From Mycolicibacterium parafortuitum (GTDB taxonomy: Bacteria > Actinomycetota > Actinomycetes > Mycobacteriales > Mycobacteriaceae): a DNA stretch of 64,000 nt. The translations under genes and the position numbers were made by a program. Shown piece after piece: positions 15,043 through 24,858 of this stretch; the stretch's first letter is position 1, and the number at the start of each line of letters is the position of its first letter. Below the pieces are notes generated by a model. The model had not been told where the DNA came from, made no database searches, and was given only the letters and a program-made list of their open reading frames with translations. The DNA is taken from positions 1,798,001 to 1,862,000 of the forward strand of contig NZ_AP022598.1 of the NCBI RefSeq assembly GCF_010725485.1, given 5' to 3'.

Positions 15043-16302
15043 GTGATCGACCTCAAAGTGCTGCGAGAAAACCCGGATGTCGTGCGTGCCTCGCAACGGG
15101 CCCGGGGCGAGGATCCCGGTCTCGTCGACGCGCTGGCCGACGCGGACACCGCTCGGCGCGCGGCGATCTCGGCGGCCGACAACCTGCGTGCCGAGCAGAA
15201 GGCGGCCAGCAAGCTGATCGGCAAGGCCTCCCCGGAGGAGCGGCCCGTGCTGCTGGCCAACGCGAAGGAACTCGCCGAGAAGGTCAAGGCCGCCGAGGCC
15301 GAGCAGGCCGCCGCCGAGGCCGCCTATGCCGCGGCGCACATGGCGATCTCCAACGTGATCATCGACGGAGTCCCTGCCGGTGGCGAAGACGACTTCGTGG
15401 TGCTCGACACCGTCGGTGAACCTCCGGTCATCCCCGACGCCAAGGACCACCTCGAGCTCGGCGAGGCACTGGGACTGATCGACATGGAGCGCGGCGCCAA
15501 GGTGTCCGGCTCGCGGTTCTACTTCCTGACCGGCTACGGCGCGCTGCTGCAGCTGGGCCTGTTCCAGCTCGCGGTGCGCACCGCGACCGAGAACGGCTTC
15601 ACGCTGGTGGTGCCGCCGGTGCTGGTGCGCCCGGAGATCATGCGCGGAACCGGGTTCCTGGGTGCGCACGCCGACGAGGTCTACCACCTGGAAGAAGACG
15701 ACCTCTACCTGGTCGGGACGTCCGAGGTGCCGCTGGCAGGGTTCCGCTCCAACGAGATCCTCGATCTCTCCGACGGTCCGCTGCGCTACGCCGGGTGGTC
15801 GTCGTGCTTCCGCCGCGAGGCGGGCAGCTACGGCAAGGACACCCGCGGCATCATCCGGGTGCACCAGTTCGACAAGGTCGAGGGCTTCGTCTACTGCAGG
15901 CCCGAGGACGCCGAGGCCGAGCACGAGCGACTGCTCGGCTGGCAGCGGCAGATGCTGGCCGCGATCGAGGTGCCCTACCGCGTCATCGACATCGCGGCGG
16001 GTGACCTCGGCTCCTCGGCGGCGCGGAAGTACGACTGCGAGGCCTGGGTGCCGACCCAGCAGACCTACCGCGAGCTGACCTCGACGTCGAACTGCACCAC
16101 GTTCCAGGCCCGCAGGCTCTCGGTGCGCTACCGCGACGAGAACGGCAGGCCTCAGACGGCTGCGACGCTGAACGGGACGCTGGCCACCACCCGCTGGCTG
16201 GTCGCGATCCTGGAGAATCACCAGCAGCCCGACGGCAGCGTGCGGGTTCCCGACGCGCTGGTCCCCTACGTCGGCACCGACGTGCTGCGCCCGAAAAGCT
16301 GA
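15043..16302 (+). CDS. serS: seryl-tRNA synthetase
   Basis: A 419-residue class II synthetase (Mtb Rv3834c) that charges tRNA-Ser. The N-terminal coiled-coil arm (residues about 30-100, Ala/Glu/Lys-rich) is followed by the catalytic domain. Motif 2 is [17 protein letters not shown], and motif 3 lies in [30 protein letters not shown] and [13 protein letters not shown] match serine-enzyme signatures. The GTG at 15043 gives the family N-terminus [12 protein letters not shown] and is set by the upstream -10. The gene ends 4 bp from a convergent gene, with no terminator between. Confidence 0.97.
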   Translation: MIDLKVLRENPDVVRASQRARGEDPGLVDALADADTARRAAISAADNLRAEQKAASKLIGKASPEERPVLLANAKELAEKVKAAEAEQAAAEAAYAAAHMAISNVIIDGVPAGGEDDFVVLDTVGEPPVIPDAKDHLELGEALGLIDMERGAKVSGSRFYFLTGYGALLQLGLFQLAVRTATENGFTLVVPPVLVRPEIMRGTGFLGAHADEVYHLEEDDLYLVGTSEVPLAGFRSNEILDLSDGPLRYAGWSSCFRREAGSYGKDTRGIIRVHQFDKVEGFVYCRPEDAEAEHERLLGWQRQMLAAIEVPYRVIDIAAGDLGSSAARKYDCEAWVPTQQTYRELTSTSNCTTFQARRLSVRYRDENGRPQTAATLNGTLATTRWLVAILENHQQPDGSVRVPDALVPYVGTDVLRPKS

Positions 16303-16306
16303 GAAG

Positions 16307-16654
16307 CTAACGGGCGGCCAGTAGCCGGTCGAGCACCCGGACGAACTCGTCCGGGTCAGCCGGGGTGCACGCCGGTTTGAACCGCACTCCCTCGACGTCG
16401 AGGGTCACCAGCGTGGAACGAAACGGCCTGCTGGTGTCCAACGGCAGCCAGCGGCGGAAGTCGGAGCTGCCCCACACCCGGAACCGGTGGGTGAACGTGC
16501 CGAGCGGATCGGCGGAGTAGCTCCGGATCTTGCGCAGCGGAATGACTTTCGACGTGCCCGACGGAAAGTGGTAGCGCCGCAGCGTCAGTGCCTCGTGATC
16601 GAGCTGGATGCGCCCGTCGTCGTAGTAGAGGGTCTGCGCGCCGGCGTCCGTCAT
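16307..16654 (-). CDS. small conserved protein coupled to the MBL-Rieske gene
   Basis: A 115-residue soluble protein rich in beta-strand-like segments (TLYYDDGRIQLDHEALTLRR, SKVIPLRKIRSYS, RFRVWGSSDFRRWLPLD), which might form a PH-like fold; this is impression, not a match. The ATG at 16654 overlaps the stop of the upstream MBL-Rieske gene (ATGA), showing translational coupling; an earlier in-frame ATG would lie deep inside that gene. It is probably an accessory protein of its partner. No function is known to me. Confidence 0.75.
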   Translation of the reverse strand: MTDAGAQTLYYDDGRIQLDHEALTLRRYHFPSGTSKVIPLRKIRSYSADPLGTFTHRFRVWGSSDFRRWLPLDTSRPFRSTLVTLDVEGVRFKPACTPADPDEFVRVLDRLLAAR

Positions 16655-18201
16655 AGCTTCTCCGACCTCAGTTCGTGGCCTTTGGTGGTCAGGCATCTGC
16701 CGTTCGGCAGGTTCCACTGCCAGCCGTGCAGATTGCAGGTCAGGGTGTCGCCCTCGACGACGCCGAACTTGGACAGATCGGCCTTCAGATGCGGGCAGCG
16801 CCGCTGGATCTCCCAGCCGTCGAGCGTGATCGACGCGCTGTCGTCATGGGCCTCGGCGAACCAGCCGTCGGCGTAGGCGATCCGCTCGTCGGTGAGGCAC
16901 TTGAAGAACGTGTAAAGGTACTCGTTGTATCCGCCGACCCGCCACGCGGTGAACCGGGTCGACAGGAAGATGGTGTTCACCCAGTCGGGTTCGTTGTCAC
17001 GCAGTACGGTGCGCACCAACTCGGGCGCGATCCCGAACCCGTAGCGGAACTTCTCGTCCGGGATCGGTTCGCGCACAGCGCGTTTCGGGAAGTCCAGCAC
17101 CACTGTTTCGGTGCCCATCCGGAGCTCGACCGGGTAGCCGATGCCGTCGCAGATCTGGTCGGACTGCGCCATGATCGGCTCGAACAGCTCGCGCAACGGC
17201 TCCAGCAGCGGCTCACCGGTGGCCGGCGCCCAGCCGGCCTTCTCGGCGGCGAGCACGGGCGCGATCCGCTCGGCGAAGTCTTCGATGTAGGCGGCCTTGC
17301 CGGTCGTGAAGATCGCCTCGACGTCGGCCTCCGGGATGGGATGCGTCAGCGAATTCAGTTGCGATCCGGTCAGATCCGCGGTCGAGCCGGGGATCATCAG
17401 CAGTCCGCCATGGTGGCCGTGGCTGCGCATCTGGTCCAGGAACACCATCTGGTCGGGGAAGATGTTCGCCGGGTCGCCGTGGTCGTCGTTGAGGTCGCGC
17501 AGCTCCGGGTCCAGGAAACACGGGGGACCGGCGGACGGGATCACCCATGTCGCGCCGACCTGGGCGATGTACTGGCGGCAGCGGTCCATCTGTCGTTGCC
17601 GCTTCTGCACGCCGAACGCCTCCTTGGCGCGGGCCGGCATGTCGTAGACCATCGGGTACCAGATCGCCCCGGAGTACTGCAGCATGTGCACGTCGACCTG
17701 GCCGAAGTCGGCGTGCACCATGTCGAGGTCCACCGGGCGCGCGTCGTTCATGTTGAACGCGACCGTCTCGCCGTCGTCGACGATCAGGCCGGAGTCACCG
17801 ATCGGGCCGTCGGCGGGCGCGCGCAGCGCGACGACCATCACATCGAGGTCGCCCTTGGGGCCGCTGATGCGGTGCTTGACCGAATCGGTGGTCTCGAAGA
17901 ACGTGTGGAACCCGAGTTTCTCCAGTTCGCGGCGCAGATCCGGCACCGGGAAGTCCGGCAGCAGGACCACCGCGTCCTTGTTGACGTTCTCGCTGAGGTT
18001 CTTGGGGTCGAAGTGGTCCTTGTGCAGGTGCGAGACGTAGAGGTAGTCGACGTCGCCGAGCGCGGCCCAGTCCAGTCCGGTGTTGTCGGGGAACGGAAAC
18101 CAGGACGCGAAGTAGGCGGGGTTGACCCACGGGTCGCACAGAATGCTGCCCGCTGTGGTGTCGATGCGGAAGCCCGCATGCCCGACGCTGGTGACCTGCA
18201 C
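16651..18201 (-). CDS. metallo-beta-lactamase fold protein with C-terminal Rieske [2Fe-2S] domain
   Basis: A 516-residue protein. The N-terminal half is an MBL-fold hydrolase with the metal motif HLHKDHFD at residues 58-65. The C-terminus is a Rieske domain with Cys469-Pro-His471, 17 residues, then Cys489-Asn-Leu-His492. Animal CMP-Neu5Ac hydroxylase combines the same two modules in the reverse order. A redox role is likely, but the substrate is unknown. The GTG at 18201 has GGAAGGGA upstream and begins the MBL fold directly (MQVTSVGHAGFRID). It is coupled by ATGA to the 115-residue protein and divergent from plsC. Confidence 0.85.
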   Translation of the reverse strand: MQVTSVGHAGFRIDTTAGSILCDPWVNPAYFASWFPFPDNTGLDWAALGDVDYLYVSHLHKDHFDPKNLSENVNKDAVVLLPDFPVPDLRRELEKLGFHTFFETTDSVKHRISGPKGDLDVMVVALRAPADGPIGDSGLIVDDGETVAFNMNDARPVDLDMVHADFGQVDVHMLQYSGAIWYPMVYDMPARAKEAFGVQKRQRQMDRCRQYIAQVGATWVIPSAGPPCFLDPELRDLNDDHGDPANIFPDQMVFLDQMRSHGHHGGLLMIPGSTADLTGSQLNSLTHPIPEADVEAIFTTGKAAYIEDFAERIAPVLAAEKAGWAPATGEPLLEPLRELFEPIMAQSDQICDGIGYPVELRMGTETVVLDFPKRAVREPIPDEKFRYGFGIAPELVRTVLRDNEPDWVNTIFLSTRFTAWRVGGYNEYLYTFFKCLTDERIAYADGWFAEAHDDSASITLDGWEIQRRCPHLKADLSKFGVVEGDTLTCNLHGWQWNLPNGRCLTTKGHELRSEKL

Positions 18202-18319
18202 AGATATCCCTTCCGGGCCGGATACCCAAACTCCTTGCCCGTCTGGCAGTTTAGCCGGGCGCGCGGGGCTACTCGTGCCGGCGAACGCCTCCCCTTGCCC
18301 CGGGTGTGCCCCAGCGCAC

Positions 18320-18325
18320 TACGCT
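18320..18325 (+). promoter_or_regulatory. leaderless -10 (TACGCT) for the first plsC gene
   Basis: TACGCT followed by 7 nt and GTG at 18333. It decides in favour of this start over the GTG at 18306. Confidence 0.5.
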
Positions 18326-18332
18326 GGCGGCT

Positions 18333-19121
18333 GTGGAACCGGTATATGGCACCGCCATCCAGATCGCTCGCCTGGTCTGGCGGATCCAGGGGCTGAAGTT
18401 CACGATCACCGGCGTCGAGAATCTGCCCAAGACCGGTGGCGCGGTGATCGCGATCAACCACACCAGCTACTTCGACTTCACGTTCGCCGGGCTGCCCGCC
18501 TACCAGCAGCACCTGGGCCGCAAGGTGCGGTTCATGGCGAAGAAGGAAGTCTTCGACAACAAGATCAGCGGCCCGTTGATGCGGGGTATGCGCCACATCC
18601 CGGTCGACCGGGACAACGGTGCGGCGTCCTTCGAGGAGGCCTGCCGCCGGCTGGCCGCCGGGGAGTTCGTCGGGGTCTATCCCGAGGCGACGATCAGCCG
18701 CAGTTTCGAGATCAAGGAGTTCAAGTCCGGCGCGGCGCGGATGGCGATCGCGGCGAACGTGCCGATCGTGCCGCACATCGTGTGGGGCGCCCAGCGGATC
18801 TGGACCAAGGGTCATCCGAAGAACATGAAGCGGCCGAAGGTGCCGATCCACATCGCCGTCGGCACCCCGATCGAGCCGACCCTGCCGGCTTCCGAACTGA
18901 CCGCGCTGCTGCACTCGCGGATGCAGCATCTGCTGGAACAGGTGCAGGACGCCTACGGCCCGCACCCGCCCGGTGAATTCTGGGTGCCCCACCGGATGGG
19001 CGGCGGTGCCCCGACGCTCGCCGAGGCCAACCGGATGGACGCCGAGGAAGCAGCGCAGAAGGCCGCACGGCGCGGCGGGACGCCCGGACTGGACACCGGA
19101 ACCTCTGAGGCGCCGGGGTAG
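18333..19121 (+). CDS. 1-acyl-glycerol-3-phosphate acyltransferase (PlsC family), copy 1
   Basis: A 262-residue acyltransferase similar to Mtb Rv3816c. Motif I NHTSYFDF contains the catalytic His and Asp; motif III is YPEATISRS, where the usual EGT is EAT, as in its tandem paralogue; VPIVPHIVWGAQR follows. It should acylate lysophosphatidic acid or a related lipid at the inner membrane. The GTG at 18333 gives MEPVYGTAIQIARLVW, matching the paralogue's MEPVFRALEVTAKF. The next copy begins 5 bp downstream, so this is a duplicated pair in one transcript. Confidence 0.9.
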   Translation: MEPVYGTAIQIARLVWRIQGLKFTITGVENLPKTGGAVIAINHTSYFDFTFAGLPAYQQHLGRKVRFMAKKEVFDNKISGPLMRGMRHIPVDRDNGAASFEEACRRLAAGEFVGVYPEATISRSFEIKEFKSGAARMAIAANVPIVPHIVWGAQRIWTKGHPKNMKRPKVPIHIAVGTPIEPTLPASELTALLHSRMQHLLEQVQDAYGPHPPGEFWVPHRMGGGAPTLAEANRMDAEEAAQKAARRGGTPGLDTGTSEAPG

Positions 19122-19126
19122 TCCAG

Positions 19127-19873
19127 ATGGAACCGGTCTTCCGCGCGCTCGAGGTCACGGCCAAGTTCGCGGTGTGGGCCACCGGCACGAAGATCACCTT
19201 CCGCGGCCTCGACAACCTGCCCGCCACCGGTGGCGCGGTGGTCGCCATCAACCACACCGGCTACGTCGACTTCCTGCCCGCCGCGCTCGCCGCGCACCAG
19301 CGCGGGCGCCGCATGCGGTTCATGATCAAGGCGGAGATGAACGAGGTGCGGGCCATCCGCTTTCTGATCAAGCACACCAGGACGATCCCGGTCGACCGGC
19401 AGGCCGGAGCGGGTGCCTATGCCGCCGCGGTGGCCTCGCTGCGCGGCGGAGAGATCGTCGGGGTCTATCCGGAGGCGACGATCAGCCGCAGCTTCGAGCT
19501 CAAGGAGTTCAAGTCCGGTGCGGTCCGGATGGCCCGGGAGGCTCAGGTGCCGATCGTGCCGCTGATCGTCTGGGGCGCCCAGCGGGTGTGGACCAAAGGG
19601 CATCCGAAAGCATTGGGACGCAACAGGTTCCCGGTGACCGTTCTCGTCGGTGCGCCGATCGATTCGTCTGGTGATGCGGTCGCGCTCGACGCGACGCTGC
19701 GTGCCGAGATGGACCGGCTGCTGCACCGGGCACAGGTTGACTACGAACAGCCGCCGGGAGCTTTCTGGCTGCCGCGGCGCCTCGGCGGTGGGGCACCGAC
19801 CCCGGCGGAGGCGCGACTGATAGAGGAGGCCGAGATGGCAGAGCGCGCGCGCAGACGGGGCGAGCGCCGGTGA
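19127..19873 (+). CDS. 1-acyl-glycerol-3-phosphate acyltransferase (PlsC family), copy 2
   Basis: A 248-residue tandem paralogue of the preceding enzyme, similar to Mtb Rv3815c. The acyltransferase motifs are NHTGYVDF, VDRQAGAGAYA, YPEATISRSFELKEF and VPIVPLIVWGAQR. Both copies share a C-terminal GGGAPT segment. Mtb has three such genes in a row (Rv3814c-Rv3816c); only two are here. The two copies may prefer different acyl donors or acceptors, but the sequence does not say which. The ATG at 19127 is unambiguous. The stop overlaps the GTG of the HAD gene (GTGA). Confidence 0.9.
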   Translation: MEPVFRALEVTAKFAVWATGTKITFRGLDNLPATGGAVVAINHTGYVDFLPAALAAHQRGRRMRFMIKAEMNEVRAIRFLIKHTRTIPVDRQAGAGAYAAAVASLRGGEIVGVYPEATISRSFELKEFKSGAVRMAREAQVPIVPLIVWGAQRVWTKGHPKALGRNRFPVTVLVGAPIDSSGDAVALDATLRAEMDRLLHRAQVDYEQPPGAFWLPRRLGGGAPTPAEARLIEEAEMAERARRRGERR

Positions 19874-20682
19874 CGCCGCTGCTGATCGCCACAGACGTCG
19901 ACGGCACCCTGATCGACGACGACGAGAACGTCACCGCGCGGACGCGGTCGGTGGTGCGGGCCGCCGTGGACGCGGGCACGCGGTTCGTGCTCGCGACGGG
20001 CAGGCCGCCTCGGTGGGTGCAGCCCATCGTGGACCAGCTGGGATTCGCGCCGATCGCGGTGTGCGCCAACGGCGCGGTGATCTACGACCCGGCCACCGAC
20101 CGCATCGTGTCGGCACGCACGCTCTCGACGGACCAGCTCGCCGAGCTCGCCGAGATCGCGACGCGGGTGATTCCCGGAGCCGGTCTGGCCGTGGAACGCG
20201 TCGGCCAGAGCGCGCACGACGCCGCCACCCCGCAGTTCGTCAGCTCACCGGGTTACGAGCACGCGTGGCTGAACCCGGACAACACCGAGGTCTCGATCGA
20301 GGACCTGCTGAGCGCACCGGCGGTGAAGCTGCTGATCCGTAAGGCCGGCGCGCGTAGCGCGGACATGGCCGAGGTGCTGGCCCGGCACGTCGGCCTTGAG
20401 GGGGACCTGACGTATTCGACCAACAACGGGCTGATCGAGGTGGTGCCGCTCGGGGTCAGCAAGGCCACCGGTATCGACGAGGTGGCCCGCCCGCTGGGGA
20501 TCGAGGCGGCCGACATCGTGACGTTCGGGGACATGCCCAACGACATTCCGATGCTCGGTTGGGCCGGCCTCGGCGTCGCGATGGGCAATGCGCACCCGGA
20601 AGCGATCGCCGCGGCCGACGAGGTGACCGTGACCAATGCCGAAGACGGTGTGGCGCGCGTCCTCGAACGCTGGTGGCGTTAG
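19870..20682 (+). CDS. HAD-superfamily (Cof-type) phosphatase
   Basis: A 270-residue cytosolic HAD hydrolase similar to Mtb Rv3813c. Motif I ATDVDGTLIDD holds the two catalytic aspartates; motif II is VLATGRPP; the late motif GDMPNDIPMLGWAG supplies the Mg-binding acids. The cap between them is of the Cof (C2) type. The substrate is unknown; sugar phosphates are common for this class. Translational coupling to the upstream acyltransferase suggests a link to phospholipid metabolism, which is inference. Confidence 0.9.
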   Translation: MTPLLIATDVDGTLIDDDENVTARTRSVVRAAVDAGTRFVLATGRPPRWVQPIVDQLGFAPIAVCANGAVIYDPATDRIVSARTLSTDQLAELAEIATRVIPGAGLAVERVGQSAHDAATPQFVSSPGYEHAWLNPDNTEVSIEDLLSAPAVKLLIRKAGARSADMAEVLARHVGLEGDLTYSTNNGLIEVVPLGVSKATGIDEVARPLGIEAADIVTFGDMPNDIPMLGWAGLGVAMGNAHPEAIAAADEVTVTNAEDGVARVLERWWR

Positions 20683-20697
20683 CGCCGCCGGGTGGTG

Positions 20698-22305
20698 TCA
20701 GACCGGGTTGCTCGGCGGGGTGAACCGCTCCAGCTGAACGGGATTGAGATCGGCGGGCGGCAGTTCGACGGGCACTCCGTCGGTCACCCGTGTCACCGTG
20801 CCGTTCTCCCGGTCGAAGTTCAGCGTCCCGTGCTGGAAGTTCTGCACGATCCACAGCGGTTCGGGGATCTCACTGCTCGTCGGCAGCCCCAGTGCGCCGC
20901 GCTCGAACCCGAGCGCGCCCCAGGCGCGGTACAACTCGCCGGTGATCGGCTGCGCACCGGTCTCCGGGGACCAGTACACGGCCCCGTGCTCGAAGGTCAC
21001 ATAGCGCGTCGCGCCAAGCCCGGAGGCCTCCGGTGAGGTGGGGCGGCCCAGGTAGCTGTTCATCCCGCCCAGCGCCTCCCACTTGGCGTGGATCGCGCCA
21101 CCGCGCAGGGTTTCGGCGAGTTGCTCCGGTCCGGGCGGATCGTTGAACCGCGCGGCGATGTTGCGGATCTCGGGCATCAGGGCGTACGCCGCGGCGCCCG
21201 GGCATTCGGTGTTCCCGACGTCGCGGTGGGTGAAGATCGTCGGCAGCGTCGGGGTGGCGCCGAACGGGAACTTGGTGAACGAGCCACCCTCGGACGGCAG
21301 CACCACCGAACCCAGCGGGTCGACACTGGACTGGCCCAGCACCCAGCCGAGAAGCCGTGCGGTGTTGCGCAATTGCACCGGGGTCGGCGGCACGGTCTCG
21401 AAATTGCCGAGCATCGCCACACCCCAGGTGTTGTGGTTGAAGCCGCCGGTGTGCGCGCCCTCGACGGGCCGCGTCATACCGCCCGCGCGACCCTCGAACA
21501 CCTGGCCGTACTTGTCCACCATCGCGTTGTAGGCGATGTCGCACCAGCCCAGCGTCCGGGTGTGGTACTCGTAGATCGACCTGATGATGCCCGCGGAATC
21601 CTCCGGCGCGTATTCATTGCTGCCGGCCGTGTGGTGGACGACACCGGCGCGAACCTTGGTGTCGTAGCGCGGTTCTCCGCACCGCATGCCCTCGTCGGCA
21701 CCCCACTGCGCGCGGTTGATGATGTGCGGTGGCTGGCCGGCGGGGGTCAACGCGTTGGGCAGTGGGCCGAGATCCGGCGGCGCCTCGGGCGGGCTGATCA
21801 GCACCGCGGTGACGTTCTGGGCGAACGGCTGCTCGACGTTGGCGGGCACGTACCCGAGCTGCGGGCCGTCGGGCTTCGGGGCCGCCGGCGCGGTGACCGG
21901 GGCGTCGTGCGGGCGCGTCACCGCGATCTGCACGGTCGTGGTGCGGCCGATGAACACCGGTTCGGTGCCACGAGGTCCGGGCAGGTCGGCGCCGACGCCT
22001 TCGAGGGGTTCGGCCTCGTACCACGGCCCCCAGGTGCCGTCGTCCTTCTTGGCCCGCACCCGCGCCGAGGTACCGGTGAGGTCGTCGGAGGTCAGCGCGA
22101 CCATCGAGAACGGGGTGTCCTGGTGAAGCTCCCGGATGGTCTCGCCGCCGCCGAGATCGGGCAGCGGTTGCTGGGCGAGTTGGGGCGCGGACGCGACGGG
22201 ACGGTCTTCCTCACCGGGGAGTCCGGTGATCGCCCACGGCAGCAGCAGCACTGTCGCCGCTAGCGCGGTGAACAGCACCGATGGTGCGCGGCGCGGATAC
22301 AGCAC
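20698..22305 (-). CDS. secreted N-acetylmuramoyl-L-alanine amidase with LGFP repeats, Rv3811-like
   Basis: A 535-residue exported protein. An N-terminal hydrophobic segment (VLFTALAATVLLLPWAITGL) acts as signal or anchor. The central PGRP/amidase_2 domain has zinc-ligand regions around VVHHTAGSNEY, HTGGFNHNTWGVAM and HRDVGNTECPG. The C-terminal part carries several LGFP-type repeats (AKWEALGGMNSYLGRPTSPE, RAWGALGFERGALGLPTS), which bind the cell envelope. It is expected to cut peptidoglycan stem peptides outside the cell. The GTG at 22305 lies 6 nt after TAACAT. The upstream region has MtrA-like boxes and a tandem repeat. It is convergent with the HAD gene. Confidence 0.9.
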   Translation of the reverse strand: MLYPRRAPSVLFTALAATVLLLPWAITGLPGEEDRPVASAPQLAQQPLPDLGGGETIRELHQDTPFSMVALTSDDLTGTSARVRAKKDDGTWGPWYEAEPLEGVGADLPGPRGTEPVFIGRTTTVQIAVTRPHDAPVTAPAAPKPDGPQLGYVPANVEQPFAQNVTAVLISPPEAPPDLGPLPNALTPAGQPPHIINRAQWGADEGMRCGEPRYDTKVRAGVVHHTAGSNEYAPEDSAGIIRSIYEYHTRTLGWCDIAYNAMVDKYGQVFEGRAGGMTRPVEGAHTGGFNHNTWGVAMLGNFETVPPTPVQLRNTARLLGWVLGQSSVDPLGSVVLPSEGGSFTKFPFGATPTLPTIFTHRDVGNTECPGAAAYALMPEIRNIAARFNDPPGPEQLAETLRGGAIHAKWEALGGMNSYLGRPTSPEASGLGATRYVTFEHGAVYWSPETGAQPITGELYRAWGALGFERGALGLPTSSEIPEPLWIVQNFQHGTLNFDRENGTVTRVTDGVPVELPPADLNPVQLERFTPPSNPV

Positions 22306-22313
22306 GGACTGAT

Positions 22314-22327
22314 GTTACGTATGTGAC
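22314..22327 (-). promoter_or_regulatory. paired GTMAC boxes (MtrA-like) over the amidase -10
   Basis: On the minus strand GTCAC-N4-GTAAC, a direct repeat with a 9-bp period, begins 9 bp before the amidase start codon and overlaps its TAACAT -10. The spacing equals that seen upstream of erp and espR. Confidence 0.5.
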
Positions 22328-22364
22328 AACTGATACCCGTGTGGCGACACGCCGAAACGGGGTT

Positions 22365-22410
22365 ATCTACACGCAGTGCATTTACACGCAGTGTCATCTA
22401 CACGCAACGG
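22365..22410. repeat. three tandem 15-bp repeats (ATYTACACGCARYGB)
   Basis: Units start at 22365 (ATCTACACGCAGTGC), 22380 (ATTTACACGCAGTGT) and 22396 (ATCTACACGCAACGG), with 15- and 16-bp steps. They lie between the erp terminator and the amidase promoter, so they may be binding sites. I do not recognise the motif. Confidence 0.75.
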
Positions 22411-22445
22411 CACCGCAGAGCGTGCTGGCGCTTCTGCGGTGCCGT
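22407..22445 (-). terminator. hairpin terminator after erp
   Basis: Perfect 13-bp inverted repeat (arm ACGGCACCGCAGA) with a 13-nt loop that can add a GCG/CGC pairing. It lies 29 bp past the erp stop. It has no clear U-tract, as is common for mycobacterial terminators. Confidence 0.7.
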
Positions 22446-22474
22446 TCCGTGACAGGACTGAGAAGGAGTCCGGC

Positions 22475-23485
22475 TCAGGCTCCCGGCTCGAAGCTGGCCT
22501 CGGCGGCGCCCAGGCCGGCCTCGACCGGGGCCGCCTCGCCGACCTCGCCGGCGGCGGTGGCCAGCGGCGCGGCCGGGACCGGCGGCACGGGCGGCTTGAC
22601 CGCCGACATGATCGCGGGCATCAGCACACCCTTGAGCAGGTCGATCGCCTCGCCGGCGCCCAGCGAATCGGCCGCGCTGGCCAGATCGCCGAGCAGCCCG
22701 CCGCTGCTGGTGGCCACCGGCTGGGTCGCGGCCAGCGTCGGATCACCGAGTACCGGGTAGGAGCCCAGCGCCGGGTCGAGGCCGATCGGCGCCGAGATCG
22801 GGATCTCCCCGGGGGCCGTCAGGCCGGTCGAGATCGGCGAGACGCCGAGTGCCGGGTCGGTCAGGCTCGGCGTGGTCAGGCCGGGCGTGCTCAGTCCGGG
22901 AGTGGACAGGGCCGGGTCGGTCAGCGACGGCGTGGTCAGACCGGGGGAGGCCAGCGCCGGGTCCGTCAGGCTCGGCGTGGTCAGACCGGGCGTGGTCAGG
23001 CCGGGTGAGGCCAGCGCAGGATCGGTGAGGCTCGGCGTGGTCAGACCGGGTGTGGTCAACCCGGGCATGGCGCCGGTCGGGCTGGTCAGGGCCGGATTGG
23101 TCAGGGCCGGGTTGGCCAGGCTCGGATCGGTCAGCGAAGGCGCCGCCGACAACCCGGGCATCAACCCGGGGGAGGTGAGCCCGGCGGTGCCCAGTCCGGG
23201 CGTCAGCGTCGTCGGCGACGAGCTGGTTCCGGTCAACAGGCCGGTCGGAAGCGGAGGCAGGTTGATACCGAACTGGGAAAGGCCCTGCGACAGCGCCGTC
23301 ATCAGCTCGCCGGGCAGGTCGGCGATGCTGGCGGCCTGGACGAACTCGCGATGCTGCGGCTCGTTGTCGAGCGCTCCTGTGGCGGACAATTCGGAAACGG
23401 CTATGACTGCAACTGGACTTGCGACGGCCAGAGCGGCGACTGTGCTCAGGGCTGTCGAGAGCCGGCGGCGACGTCGGTTCGGCAC
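22475..23485 (-). CDS. erp: exported repetitive protein Erp (PirG)
   Basis: A 336-residue secreted surface protein orthologous to Mtb Rv3810. A signal peptide (MPNRRRRRLSTALSTVAALA...) is followed by a conserved N-terminal domain, then about 120 residues of PGLTTP/SLTDPA repeats. The C-terminal domain ends with a hydrophobic, Pro/Ala-rich stretch. In Mtb Erp is needed for normal growth in macrophages and surface hydrophobicity; the molecular activity is unknown. The GTG at 23485 has GGGAG 6 nt upstream. Upstream lies an array of GTGAC boxes shared with the divergent glf promoter. Confidence 0.93.
   Translation of the reverse strand: MPNRRRRRLSTALSTVAALAVASPVAVIAVSELSATGALDNEPQHREFVQAASIADLPGELMTALSQGLSQFGINLPPLPTGLLTGTSSSPTTLTPGLGTAGLTSPGLMPGLSAAPSLTDPSLANPALTNPALTSPTGAMPGLTTPGLTTPSLTDPALASPGLTTPGLTTPSLTDPALASPGLTTPSLTDPALSTPGLSTPGLTTPSLTDPALGVSPISTGLTAPGEIPISAPIGLDPALGSYPVLGDPTLAATQPVATSSGGLLGDLASAADSLGAGEAIDLLKGVLMPAIMSAVKPPVPPVPAAPLATAAGEVGEAAPVEAGLGAAEASFEPGA
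22840..23209 (-). repeat. Erp coding repeats, PGLTTP/SLTDPA type
   Basis: The middle of Erp is built from degenerate 5-6-residue units, with a higher-order unit of 20 residues (60 bp, ALASPGLTTPGLTTPSLTDP) duplicated in tandem. Copy number of such repeats varies between mycobacterial species and would be prone to slippage. Confidence 0.85.
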
Positions 23486-23532
23486 GGAAGTCTCCCTAAT
23501 ACATGGATTACGCGGATACGGTTCTGGCGTAC

Positions 23533-23573
23533 GTGACTGATGCTACTGATGTGACAGGTGTGACTAGAGTGAC
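23533..23573. promoter_or_regulatory. five-step 9-bp array of GTGAC boxes between erp and glf
   Basis: GTGAC occurs at 23533, 23551, 23560 and 23569, with a degenerate GCTAC at 23542, all in exact 9-bp register. On the minus strand this reads as GTCAC-N4 repeats, the type reported for MtrA targets. It lies 48-88 bp upstream of erp and 84-124 bp upstream of glf. Confidence 0.65.
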
Positions 23574-23626
23574 GATATGGAATCGTGAGCGAATCGCGAC
23601 CTGGACGGCTCGGCCAACTCGGGTGA

Positions 23627-24856
<1,230 letters not shown>

Positions 24857-24858
24857 GC

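Noticed and set aside
16675..18396. A 573-codon frame antisense to the MBL-Rieske gene
   Set aside because: The minus strand has zinc and Rieske motifs and a coupled downstream gene; the plus frame has none and its end runs into plsC.
22840..23209. Regular repeats that could suggest a CRISPR array
   Set aside because: The repeats are in-frame PGLTTP/SLTDPA codons of Erp without spacers of uniform length.
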